From: JAAXHF01 sp963665955
GTDB lineage: Bacteria > Desulfobacterota > Binatia > Bin18
Direction: 5' to 3'
Length of the DNA: 64,000 bases
NCBI GenBank assembly: GCA_965231765.1
Contig: OZ246887.1
Coordinates: 2,480,001 to 2,544,000 of the forward strand
Shown in pieces: positions 16,400-24,038 of this stretch; within the stretch, counting starts at the first letter, position 1; every line of letters begins with the position of its first letter. Both the position numbers and the translations under genes were made by a program. The notes below the pieces were generated by a model that was not told the origin of the DNA, did no database searches, and saw nothing but the letters and a program-made list of their open reading frames with translations.

Positions 16400-17533
16400 A
16401 TGGCCAAGCCCGGTACAGTCTGGGCTATGGTGGAACCGGCACAATTGCCTCAGACGAGTGTTGAGGCCCAAGTCCAAGACTTCATCTCTGCTCCGGAAGG
16501 CAAAGATTTTCATACTATGGCGCTGGCTGTCTTTGCGCACCAGTTTCGTCTGAATGAGCCCTACCAGCGATTCTGTTTGGCGCGGGACTGTAGCCCCGAA
16601 ACTGTGGCGCGCTGGCAGGACATTCCAGCCGTGCCAACCGTCGCCTTTAAAGAGTTAGATCTCAGCTGTGGTCCACCCCAAAAGATCTTTCGGACCAGTG
16701 GCACTACCCGTGGCCAAGAAAAACGCGGCCGCCATCTTGTGCCTGACCTGAGTCTGTACCACGCTTCAGCTTTATCACACTTTGATCGCTGCGTACTGCC
16801 AGACAGCAGACGGTTGCGAGTCTTAGCACTGATCCCTTCACCGAGCGCCCGACCGGATTCCTCTTTGACCCAAATGGCTGAATGGATTATCGCTGAGCGG
16901 GGTGAACAGGGCAGTCAATTTTTCATTGACGAAACAGGCATTCACCTGGACGCGTTTGTTGCTGCAATCAGCCAAGCCCAGGACGAGGGAATACCGGTAT
17001 GCATCCTGTCCATCACCGCAGCTCTGGTTGCCTTCTTCGACTGGTGTGCAGCCAATGCGACCCACTTTGCTTTGCCGGGCAGCAGCCGCATCATGGACAC
17101 TGGCGGTAATAAGGGCCAAGGGCGGCCGATCTCTCGGAATGGCTTTTTTCAATCGTGCTGGAAATATTTAAAAGTCGCGGGTTATTATTGTGTCAACGAA
17201 TACGGCATGACCGAAATGGCATCACAGTTTTATGACAATGTGTTATGCAACCGGTTTTGCCGGAGTAACGAGCCACGCTACAAAATGGGACCGGCATGGA
17301 CACGTACGTTGGTGGTAGATCCTGAGACATTAGCCGAAGTCCCAGCAGGACAGCCAGGCATACTGCGACACTTTGACTTGGCAAACTGTGGTTCTGTCAT
17401 GGCGATTCAAACTGATGATATGGGGTATTTGACGCGGGCTGGGTTTGAGATTACCGGGCGCGTGCCAGGAGCAGAAGCACGCGGGTGTGCGCTGGCGCTG
17501 GATGAGTTTTTGGGAGCGATGAATAAGACCTAA
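16400..17533 (+). CDS. LuxE-like acyl-protein synthetase
   Basis: 377 residues from the ATG at 16400 (no start has a clear ribosome binding site; 16349 GTG or 16427 ATG are possible). The AMP-forming signature is RTSGTTRGQEKRGRH, and VNEYGMTEMASQFYDNV is the A5-like segment of the LuxE/phenylacetate-CoA-ligase group. The C-terminal part DLANCGSVMAIQTDDMG fits LuxE as well. In bacterial luminescence LuxE activates a fatty acid with ATP and passes the acyl group to LuxC. No luciferase gene is nearby. It precedes the LuxC-like gene by 70 bp. Confidence 0.82.
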   Translation: MAKPGTVWAMVEPAQLPQTSVEAQVQDFISAPEGKDFHTMALAVFAHQFRLNEPYQRFCLARDCSPETVARWQDIPAVPTVAFKELDLSCGPPQKIFRTSGTTRGQEKRGRHLVPDLSLYHASALSHFDRCVLPDSRRLRVLALIPSPSARPDSSLTQMAEWIIAERGEQGSQFFIDETGIHLDAFVAAISQAQDEGIPVCILSITAALVAFFDWCAANATHFALPGSSRIMDTGGNKGQGRPISRNGFFQSCWKYLKVAGYYCVNEYGMTEMASQFYDNVLCNRFCRSNEPRYKMGPAWTRTLVVDPETLAEVPAGQPGILRHFDLANCGSVMAIQTDDMGYLTRAGFEITGRVPGAEARGCALALDEFLGAMNKT

Positions 17534-17603
17534 AACGTGAAGCGTGGTGAAAAAATAAGAGGGCCTTTGTCTTTTTACGCTTCCCGTTTTACACTTTATC
17601 TGC

Positions 17604-18938
17604 ATGTCCTCCTTGACCCCCACCCAACTCCACACCATCATCAACGACTTACTTGCCGCCCGCGAACGTCACCTTATCCATCGCCCAGTCCAAGACATTC
17701 TGACAAGTATTGACGCTGTTATCGCCCGGTTTCTTGATCCCGCGTCGAGCGAACGCCAAGAAGCTGAGACGCTCCTGCCTGGAAAAACCGGCCTCTCATC
17801 GGAAATGATCCGGCATGCTCTGCCGCTTATTTTTCAGGAGTATCAACCTGAACGATTACAGAGTCTTTTCGCGACTGAACTCGGGACTTCCACTGTCCTT
17901 GATCAGTTTCAAGATGTCCAAAATACCCAAGACAGCGTGGATGGTTCTCTGAAAGCATACGGTCCACGTTTGATCACCCATGTCCTGGCTGGTAATCTAC
18001 CTGGTGCCGGTATTGACGAAATAATCTTCTCACTCTTGGTCAAATCGGCCACACTCGTCAAAACCGCTTCTGCGGGTGCTTCTCTCCAGACCTTATTCAC
18101 CAGCAGTCTGACTCAATGTGACTCTGAGCTGGGCTCTTGTCTCGCGCTTGTCAGCTGGCCGGGGGGCGAGACTGAGCTAGAGGACATTGCATTTTCCGAA
18201 GCCGAGATTGTCATGGCTGCGGGTTCAGATGAAAGCGTGGCTGCGATTCGCCAGCGCGTTCGCGGCAGATTCATCGGTTATGGTCATAAGATCAGCTTTA
18301 GCCTGATCACACATGAAGCACTGAGGGAAGCAGAGGCATCAGCCAAACAAGCAGCCTACGATATTGCCCTATTTGACCAGCAAGGCTGCCTCTCCCCACA
18401 GCTCGTCTATGTCGAAGACAACGGACACGTGAGTCCCCAAGAGTTTGCCGCCCTCTTGGCCACGGCACTCGCATATTGGCAAACAACCCTACCACGGGGG
18501 CAGGTCAGCCCAGCAGTCAGCACCGAGATACGACGCGTCCGGGACGAAGCAGAATGGCGAGCCCTAGCCGGAAAAGAGACCGTCGTGCACGCAAGCTCGC
18601 AGGGAACGGAGTGGACGGTCATATATGAGGCCGATCCGACGTTTATTCCTTCACCTGTGTATCGCACGGTCCGAGTAAAACCGCTCGCATCCTTCGATCA
18701 AATCGATTCCCTCCTCATCGCTTGGCGTCCTTATCTCGAAGCCGTCGGGACTGTTGTTCCGACCGAGCAACATCGACGCCGGACGCTGCTTGATGTCCTC
18801 GGAGGCAGCGGCGTGAATCGCATATGTCCTATTGGCATGATGCAAACTCCGCCTCTTAGCTGGCGCCACGGCGGGAGACCACGTATTGCTGATCTTGTTC
18901 ACTGGGCTGGGGTTGAGAGATCAAGCAACGAGGACTGA
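17604..18938 (+). CDS. LuxC-like acyl-CoA reductase
   Basis: 444 residues, matching LuxC length. Cys262 in FDQQGCLSPQ is the catalytic thiol position that carries the acyl thioester before NADPH reduction. LAGNLPGAGIDEIIFSLLVKS is the conserved N-terminal nucleotide-fold region of the acyl-CoA reductase family. The enzyme reduces activated acyl groups to aldehydes. Downstream of the LuxE-like gene and upstream of a class III aminotransferase, it suggests acyl to aldehyde to amine chemistry. A 13-bp palindrome covers its stop codon. Confidence 0.85.
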   Translation: MSSLTPTQLHTIINDLLAARERHLIHRPVQDILTSIDAVIARFLDPASSERQEAETLLPGKTGLSSEMIRHALPLIFQEYQPERLQSLFATELGTSTVLDQFQDVQNTQDSVDGSLKAYGPRLITHVLAGNLPGAGIDEIIFSLLVKSATLVKTASAGASLQTLFTSSLTQCDSELGSCLALVSWPGGETELEDIAFSEAEIVMAAGSDESVAAIRQRVRGRFIGYGHKISFSLITHEALREAEASAKQAAYDIALFDQQGCLSPQLVYVEDNGHVSPQEFAALLATALAYWQTTLPRGQVSPAVSTEIRRVRDEAEWRALAGKETVVHASSQGTEWTVIYEADPTFIPSPVYRTVRVKPLASFDQIDSLLIAWRPYLEAVGTVVPTEQHRRRTLLDVLGGSGVNRICPIGMMQTPPLSWRHGGRPRIADLVHWAGVERSSNED

Positions 18939-18950
18939 GTCCTCGTTGCT
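18924..18950. repeat. Perfect 13-bp palindrome over the luxC-like stop codon
   Basis: AGCAACGAGGACT (18924-18936) and AGTCCTCGTTGCT (18938-18950) are perfect inverted copies around one G. It covers the end of the LuxC-like frame. There is no T-run, so it is a hairpin or a recognition site rather than a standard terminator. Confidence 0.75.
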
Positions 18951-18969
18951 CAGTCCTTGTCCGAGTTGC

Positions 18970-18986
18970 CGAGGGAGAATCCCTCG
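18970..18986. repeat. 7-bp hairpin CGAGGGA-GAA-TCCCTCG
   Basis: A second perfect hairpin 19 bp after the first, in the 64-bp gap before the aminotransferase start at 19003. It could stabilise or process the mRNA, or hold back translation of the aminotransferase. No T-run follows. Confidence 0.6.
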
Positions 18987-19002
18987 CGTATGCTTTCCCC
19001 GT

Positions 19003-20214
19003 ATGAGCACCCTACGTGATGATTTTCTTCGCTTTGTGTGTCAAACCTCGCCTGAACCAATGGGTGTTGAAGTCGCCCATGCTCATGGCTGTGTTGTCGT
19101 GGACGAAAATGGCCGCGAATATCTGGATCTCTTATCGGGAATTGGCGTAGCGGGTATCGGTCATGCTCATCCGGCAGTTATCCAAGCCGTCCAAGACCAA
19201 GCCACTCGGTATCTCCATACGATGGTGTATGGGGAGTATATCCAAGCGCCTCAAGTCCGACTGGCACGCCGCTTGGCGGAAATAACTCCCGACCCCTTAT
19301 CGGTTACATATTTTACGAATAGCGGCACCGAAGCGGTCGAAGGGGCGCTCAAAACGGCACGTAAGTATACTGGCCGTTCGCATCTGGTCAGCTTTATTGG
19401 CAGCTTCCATGGCGATACCTTGGGATCTGTCTCAGTTGGTGGCAATCCTGTCTACCGCACGCCATTTGAGCCGCTGCTGCCAACGGTCACGTTTTTGCCG
19501 TTTAACGATACACAGGCGCTCAGCGCGATCGACGAAACTGTAGCCGCCGTCATTATTGAGCCTATTCAAGGTGAGGGGGGAGTCCGGATTCCTGATACTG
19601 CCTTTCTGCCAGCCCTACGCCAGCGTTGCTCTGAGGTTGGGGCGCTACTGATTTTTGATGAAGTCATCACCGGGTTTGGCCGCACGGGGACAGTCTTTGC
19701 GTGTGAACACTGGCAGGTTGGGCCTGATATTCTGCTCCTGGCTAAGGCACTGGGCGGCGGCATGCCACTCGGGGCGTTTGTCAGTACTCCAGAGATCCTC
19801 GCAACCCTCTCAGTCGATCCGCCGCTTGCCCATGTGACCACGTTTGGTGGACACCCCGTGTGCTGTGCGGCAGGGCTGGCTGCTCTGGATGTGATGTTTC
19901 AAGAGCAACTGCCACAGCGGGCGCAGAAAAAAGGCCAGGAATTTGTGACAAAGTTAGAGGCGCTGATCGGCCAAGGCGGAATGACGCAGGTACGCGGGCG
20001 CGGGTTATTAATCGGCCTCGACTTTGCTACTCCTGAAGCTACTCAGGGCTTTGTACAGCGCTGCTTTGCCGGAGGCGTAGTCCTGGGTTGGACGCTGCAT
20101 GAAGATACCGTTGTGCGTTTGGCTCCGCCGTTGATCATCTCATCTGCTGAGATTGACCAGGCTATTGATGTCATACGGAAAGCGCTTGCTACCGATTCGG
20201 CACAGAGCGGATAA
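19003..20214 (+). CDS. Class III PLP-dependent aminotransferase
   Basis: 403 residues from ATG 19003. The fold type I class III pattern is complete: FTNSGTEAVEGALKTARKYT, SFIGSFHGDTLGS, AAVIIEPIQGEGGVRIP, LIFDEVITGFGRTG, and the PLP lysine at 248 in LLAKALGGGMPLGA. Overall it is closest to acetylornithine, gamma-aminobutyrate and other omega-amine transaminases. Following LuxE- and LuxC-like genes on the same strand, it may aminate the aldehyde they make. It could instead be an ordinary argD-like enzyme, though no arginine genes are nearby. Confidence 0.88.
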   Translation: MSTLRDDFLRFVCQTSPEPMGVEVAHAHGCVVVDENGREYLDLLSGIGVAGIGHAHPAVIQAVQDQATRYLHTMVYGEYIQAPQVRLARRLAEITPDPLSVTYFTNSGTEAVEGALKTARKYTGRSHLVSFIGSFHGDTLGSVSVGGNPVYRTPFEPLLPTVTFLPFNDTQALSAIDETVAAVIIEPIQGEGGVRIPDTAFLPALRQRCSEVGALLIFDEVITGFGRTGTVFACEHWQVGPDILLLAKALGGGMPLGAFVSTPEILATLSVDPPLAHVTTFGGHPVCCAAGLAALDVMFQEQLPQRAQKKGQEFVTKLEALIGQGGMTQVRGRGLLIGLDFATPEATQGFVQRCFAGGVVLGWTLHEDTVVRLAPPLIISSAEIDQAIDVIRKALATDSAQSG

Positions 20215-20235
20215 GACCTATACGGAGAGACCATC

Positions 20236-20491
20236 ATGGCAGAAGACAACACCGCCCCCACTGCTGATTCCCAACCTCTTACCCCAGAAGTCTTTTGTAC
20301 CGAAAAGATTGCTCCACATCGGTGCCGGAGAACGGCCAGAGACGCCACAGACAGTATTGCCGGTGGAAGCTGAAGACGCGCCAAAGATGGCTCGCGGAGA
20401 AATGAACGCCCAGCAGGCGTTCATGGGCGGAGTTATGCAAGTGACGGGCGCTATGGCGCTGGCAATGCAGTTTGGGACGGCCATGATGTGA
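20236..20491 (+). pseudogene. Broken SCP2-like sterol-carrier domain
   Basis: The frame from ATG 20236 encodes an SCP2-type N-terminus (PLTPEVFCTEKIAPH) but runs into a stop near 20373. The +1 frame then encodes a recognisable SCP2 C-terminus (MNAQQAFMGGVMQVTG then LAMQFGTAMM) up to the stop at 20489-20491. The two halves together give about 85 residues instead of ~105, so both a frameshift and an internal deletion are implied. It follows the aminotransferase by 21 bp. A lipid-binding protein would suit the acyl chemistry of the cassette, but as it stands the gene looks dead. Confidence 0.5.
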
Positions 20492-20525
20492 GGATGGTTT
20501 CCAATGAGAGTACTGATTTCGACAT

Positions 20526-20557
20526 CCTCACCCTAGCCCTCTCCCTGAGGGAGAGGG
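20526..20557. repeat. REP-like palindrome CCCTCTCCC-TGA-GGGAGAGGG
   Basis: A perfect 9-bp inverted repeat (20537-20545 with 20549-20557) preceded by CCTCACCCTAG, in the gap between the SCP2 remnant and the convergent PPOX gene. Palindromes of exactly this style are dispersed between genes in many proteobacteria-like genomes. Confidence 0.7.
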
Positions 20558-20574
20558 AACTGGCATCTCCCTTT

Positions 20575-21015
20575 TCACTCTCCGATTTTCCCCCATGCAT
20601 TCACCTTCTTCGGTGTAATCCGCACCATACTATTGTGTCCAAAGATCAGTTCCATTTCCCGATACTGCGGATATCGCTCTCGGAGTAAGGCAAGCGAGCG
20701 ATCATATTCGGCTTCGTCTTCAACCAGCGCCGATGTGCCCCGGACCATCACGTACGCCAGCTGGCTCCAATCATCAGAATAGTCATCAATGACCAGCGCG
20801 ACTTGCGGATTCTCTAACATATTCTGAATCCGTTTGAGTGGTTTGCCAGTCTGTCGCTTGGGCTTTTGATCCACCACAAAATAGAAGTGTCGGCCGTCAT
20901 AGGCGTAACAAAAGGGGATGAGATGGGGCTGCTTATCATTCCCCGCCGTGGCCAAGCGAGCGACAAGATGGGCGTTAATAAACTGTTCGACAGAATCTGA
21001 AATCAGGTTGCTCAT
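20575..21015 (-). CDS. PPOX-family (F420/FMN split-barrel) oxidoreductase
   Basis: 146 residues. The split-barrel pattern is visible: VARLATAGNDKQPHLIPFCY, HFYFVVDQKP, RIQNMLENPQVALVID, WSQLAYVMVRGTSALV. It resembles the small PPOX-class oxidoreductases described as F420- or FMN-dependent. No F420 gene is in the window, so the cofactor is open. Its ATG overlaps the stop of the upstream RNase Z-like gene by four bases (ATGA), a sign of coupled translation. Confidence 0.75.
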   Translation of the reverse strand: MSNLISDSVEQFINAHLVARLATAGNDKQPHLIPFCYAYDGRHFYFVVDQKPKRQTGKPLKRIQNMLENPQVALVIDDYSDDWSQLAYVMVRGTSALVEDEAEYDRSLALLRERYPQYREMELIFGHNSMVRITPKKVNAWGKIGE

Positions 21016-22070
21016 ACTGCTTCTTCCCTACTCGCCTGAAACGTTTCCTGCGCCTCTTGATACAAATCCTCGGCCTGGCCCGAGTAGCGTGGAGAAAAGT
21101 GAAACACAACCAGCTTTTGCACCTGGGCTGCGCGCCCCAGCAGCCCGGCCTGGCGGGCGGTCAAATGGTAGCGCTTGGTGGCCTGATCTTCGTCGCTATT
21201 CAGAAAAGGCGACTCACAAAAGAAAACATCTGACCCGTGCGCTAAGTCGGCAATACGCGCTGCATTATCCGGGCTATACAGTGTATCAACGACATAGGCC
21301 AACTTCTGCCCTCGGGTCTGTTTGACCAAGCAATTCCGGAGTTCGCCCAGGACAAAGGTTCGGGAATAGTGCTGCCCAGCGTGGCGCCATTCGGCACGAA
21401 TGCCAAAATCATCCGGCTCCCCAGCCCGCAAGGCCCGCTTCACCTCCGCCAGCCAGGGTCCGGGACCGACCGCCAACTCTGATAACGCATCCGTATCCAC
21501 ATTCAGGTGAGTCTTTTCCGCTATGGCAAAGGCTAATGAGTCAATCCGATGATCAAGATGAGTGGTTTGCACCAAAAAATTGGGCTCTTCGAGCAGTGTC
21601 CCAGTAAATGGCAGCGGTGACAGGACTTCAGGCAAAAAACCCGCCCCTGCCTGAAAGCGCGTGCGTTGCATGGTTTCACGACCAACTTGTGTGACCTCAA
21701 TGGCAAAACTATAACCATCAACCAAATTCCAGGTATAGCCACGCAATTTTCCGGCAACACACTCAATAATCCCTGGCGGTCCGAACAAATGCAGGGTTTT
21801 GTCGCGAGCTAAGAACATTCGCAGCAACCGATCAAAGCCAAAAAAGTGATCCATATGGCAATGCGAGACAAACACATGGCTCACCCGCAGCATCTCCGTG
21901 GCTGACAGCGCCTCATTCTGGCCAAGATCAAAAACGATAGCTCGCCCTTCTAAGCGGAGATGAATATACAGGCCAGGGTCCCCAAAAGGGCCATTGACCA
22001 GACGAGGAGCAAAGGCAGAAGTTGGCGGACTCGACACGGGATTCGGTGTAGAATTTGCGGCAGGATTCAT
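21012..22070 (-). CDS. RNase Z-like metallo-beta-lactamase
   Basis: 352 residues. The metal motif is VSHCHMDHFFGFDRLL (HxHxDH) and the late HFSPRYSGQAEDLYQEA segment is the exosite-end motif typical of RNase Z (tRNA 3' processing endonuclease). Metal ligands further along include the FCESPF and YHLTARQAG segments (usually HMTA..A in RNase Z). It is therefore either the tRNA 3'-end nuclease or a close phosphodiesterase relative. It forms a two-gene unit with the PPOX gene. Confidence 0.75.
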   Translation of the reverse strand: MNPAANSTPNPVSSPPTSAFAPRLVNGPFGDPGLYIHLRLEGRAIVFDLGQNEALSATEMLRVSHVFVSHCHMDHFFGFDRLLRMFLARDKTLHLFGPPGIIECVAGKLRGYTWNLVDGYSFAIEVTQVGRETMQRTRFQAGAGFLPEVLSPLPFTGTLLEEPNFLVQTTHLDHRIDSLAFAIAEKTHLNVDTDALSELAVGPGPWLAEVKRALRAGEPDDFGIRAEWRHAGQHYSRTFVLGELRNCLVKQTRGQKLAYVVDTLYSPDNAARIADLAHGSDVFFCESPFLNSDEDQATKRYHLTARQAGLLGRAAQVQKLVVFHFSPRYSGQAEDLYQEAQETFQASREEAV

Positions 22071-22159
22071 AACTGAGCAATATTATCTCGACTGCTCCGG
22101 CCCTTTGCAAGCCGGCCTATCCTCACCCACACTAGGACGAGGGACATTGACAGCGTAGA

Positions 22160-22225
22160 ATGGGAACGGTACCCAAGGACAGTCTAGCCAAAAAACTGCG
22201 GAAAAAGCTGTCAAAGAAGCGGTGA
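22160..22225 (+). other. Possible 21-residue basic peptide ORF
   Basis: ATG at 22160 opens 21 codons (MGTVPKDSLAKKLRKKLSKKR) before a TGA, in the gap between the divergent RNase Z-like and ferredoxin genes. It is lysine-rich but has no clear ribosome binding site, so it may be chance. The gap must hold promoters in both directions. Confidence 0.2.
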
Positions 22226-22268
22226 GAAAAGACTGCATTGGAAGAGCCTGAATAGGGAGAAATGGCCT

Positions 22269-23090
22269 ATGGCAACAATGATTACGAGTGACTGTATTAA
22301 TTGCGGAGCCTGCGAGCCAGAGTGCCCAAATACGGCGATTTATCAGGGCGGTGTTGATTGGGATATGAATGGTGCGACCAGCCCTGCAATCTCAAACGAT
22401 ATTTTCTATATCGTGCCCCAGAAGTGCACCGAGTGTGTCGGGTTTTTTGATCAAGAAGCCTGTGCCGCTGTCTGTCCAGTAGACTGCTGCATCCCGAACC
22501 CAGACATTCCAGAAGCGGAATCCGTATTGATTGGGCGGGCAAAAGAATTACATCCAGAAGAGACTTTTGGAGACGGGTTTCCTTCGCGTTTCAAGGCGGG
22601 CGGTGCCGAAGCCGCTCCCACTGTCGCCCCAGCGGCAGAGGCCGCTCCAGTTGCTGCACCAGCCGTCGTCGCTGCTCCCATCTCTGCCCCTGCCCAAGAC
22701 GGCCCGACGCTTGCCATCCCAGAGGTCAATGATTGGGACGTCCCGCTCACTTGCTACCAGTGTGAAGAAAAATACGAGATATCTTTTGGACGCTTTCGGA
22801 TTGGCACAGTCTTGAACTGCCCCAACCCTTACTGCACGGCCAGCTTAACCGTCACCTCAACGGTGTATAAAAACGTCGCCAATGCCCTAGACAGTTTCCA
22901 CGAACGGTGGAGTGCAGATTTTGACGCATTCCGCGAAAAACGACACCGGGAACTCGAAGCGTTTGAAGCAAAAAAGCAGGCACAGCTTGAAAACTTTGCG
23001 GCGACTCTTGAGGACGCCATTGCAGATGTCAAACCGGCCGGTAAACCATGGAGGCGACTGTCGATGTTCGGCTTTCAGCGAGTCGGGTAA
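22269..23090 (+). CDS. 4Fe-4S ferredoxin fused to zinc-ribbon-like and coiled-coil parts
   Basis: 273 residues. Residues ~9-80 form a two-cluster ferredoxin of the YfhL/Fdx type: CINCGACEPECPNTAI and CTECVGFFDQEACAAVCP. A long Ala/Pro/Val linker (~115-150) follows. Next is a four-cysteine element (CYQCEEKYEISF and LNCPNPYCTAS) like a zinc ribbon, and finally a charged coiled coil (EKRHRELEAFEAKKQAQLEN). The ferredoxin passes single electrons; the extra parts suggest a tethered, oligomeric carrier or a sensor. I do not know this architecture as a named family. It stands alone, facing the PEP-mutase-like gene. Confidence 0.75.
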   Translation: MATMITSDCINCGACEPECPNTAIYQGGVDWDMNGATSPAISNDIFYIVPQKCTECVGFFDQEACAAVCPVDCCIPNPDIPEAESVLIGRAKELHPEETFGDGFPSRFKAGGAEAAPTVAPAAEAAPVAAPAVVAAPISAPAQDGPTLAIPEVNDWDVPLTCYQCEEKYEISFGRFRIGTVLNCPNPYCTASLTVTSTVYKNVANALDSFHERWSADFDAFREKRHRELEAFEAKKQAQLENFAATLEDAIADVKPAGKPWRRLSMFGFQRVG

Positions 23091-23092
23091 AA

Positions 23093-23170
23093 AAATGATG
23101 AATGCAGAACGAGGCAATGCCGAATGATGAATGGGAGATATCCCTTTTCTGCCGTTCATCATTCATAATT
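23093..23170. repeat. Direct and inverted AATGATGAATG repeats between convergent genes
   Basis: AATGATGAATG occurs at 23094 and again at 23123, and GAATGATGAA (23122-23131) is matched by TTCATCATTC (23155-23164) as a perfect 10-bp inverted repeat. This fills the gap between the ferredoxin and PEP-mutase-like stops. It is non-coding and resembles dispersed intergenic repeats. Confidence 0.6.
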
Positions 23171-23174
23171 TTCT

Positions 23175-24014
23175 TCAGTCCTCATACTTCTTGCCAATCT
23201 CCATTGCCTCGGGCACACCCAGCAGGTTGGTCATCTCTTCAAAACAACCCCAGCCTGCATCTTTGGCAATACTGCCAGTCGTCTTGAGCTCGTGCATGGC
23301 ATCCCGCATCTGGATGTAGGCAGCCATCAGCGTCGCCGAGTAAATCGTCAGTTTAAAGCCAAACTTCTGGATTTCCGGTACGGGCAGCAATTGTCCATTG
23401 TACAACAGCGGCAGATCGCCGAGTTCTTGAGTATAACGCTTGATATCGTCAAGCGTTTTAATGCCATCGACAAAAAGTAGGTCTGCACCGGCTTCCCGAT
23501 ACGCTCGGGCACGGGTAATGACATCATCCCAACCATTGACGGCTAAAGCATCAGTACGAGCAATAATGACAAAATCCGCACTGCGGCGCGCATCACACGC
23601 GGCCTTTACTTTAGGGACCATCTCGTTCATCGGGATCACTTGCTTGCCGGCCAGGAAACCACACCGTTTGGGCCAGACTTGGTCTTCGATGTGTAAGGCT
23701 GAGGCACCCGCAGACTCGTACTCGCGGACCGTGCGATACACATTGACCGGGTTGCCATAACCAGTATCCGCATCACAAACCAGCGGGAGGTCCACAGCAT
23801 TGGCAATATAGCGCACGTTCTGGACCATCTCAGCCATCGTCAACAGACCGACATCTGGAAACCCTCGGGCTGCGGCCGTTCCAAAACCAGTCATGTAGAT
23901 AGCTTGAAAACCTGCAGATTGAGCAATCCGGGCTTGAAACGCATCGAAGATAAACGGGGCAACCACCATTTCGGAGCCATTCAACATTTGGCGGAGACGA
24001 GTAGCGTTCGACAT
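23175..24014 (-). CDS. Isocitrate lyase/PEP mutase family enzyme
   Basis: 279 residues, the usual size for carboxyvinyl-carboxyphosphonate phosphorylmutase-like or oxaloacetate decarboxylase-like members. IYMTGFGTAAARGFPDVGLL starts the barrel. LVCDADTGYGNP holds the Mg-binding aspartates. PKRCGFLAGKQVIP is the active-site loop where isocitrate lyases have KKCGH, so it is not a classical isocitrate lyase. These enzymes split or form C-C or C-P bonds on 2-hydroxy or 2-oxo dicarboxylates. It follows the alpha/beta hydrolase by 24 bp on the minus strand. Confidence 0.8.
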   Translation of the reverse strand: MSNATRLRQMLNGSEMVVAPFIFDAFQARIAQSAGFQAIYMTGFGTAAARGFPDVGLLTMAEMVQNVRYIANAVDLPLVCDADTGYGNPVNVYRTVREYESAGASALHIEDQVWPKRCGFLAGKQVIPMNEMVPKVKAACDARRSADFVIIARTDALAVNGWDDVITRARAYREAGADLLFVDGIKTLDDIKRYTQELGDLPLLYNGQLLPVPEIQKFGFKLTIYSATLMAAYIQMRDAMHELKTTGSIAKDAGWGCFEEMTNLLGVPEAMEIGKKYED

Positions 24015-24038
24015 AACAGACTCCTATGAGAGAATGAT

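Noticed and set aside
18886..19002. An upstream in-frame start for the aminotransferase inside the LuxC-like gene
   Set aside because: The extension runs over the 13-bp palindrome and the LuxC-like stop and lacks homology; ATG 19003 gives the normal family length.
16400..20214. A luminescence (lux) operon
   Set aside because: LuxE- and LuxC-like genes are present, but luxA, luxB and luxD are absent; an aminotransferase follows instead.
22160..22225. 21-residue lysine-rich ORF as a real gene
   Set aside because: No ribosome binding site and only 21 codons; kept only as a weak note.
23175..24014. A classical isocitrate lyase
   Set aside because: The active loop lacks KKCGH and the protein is only 279 residues; it fits the smaller PEP-mutase/oxaloacetate-decarboxylase group.
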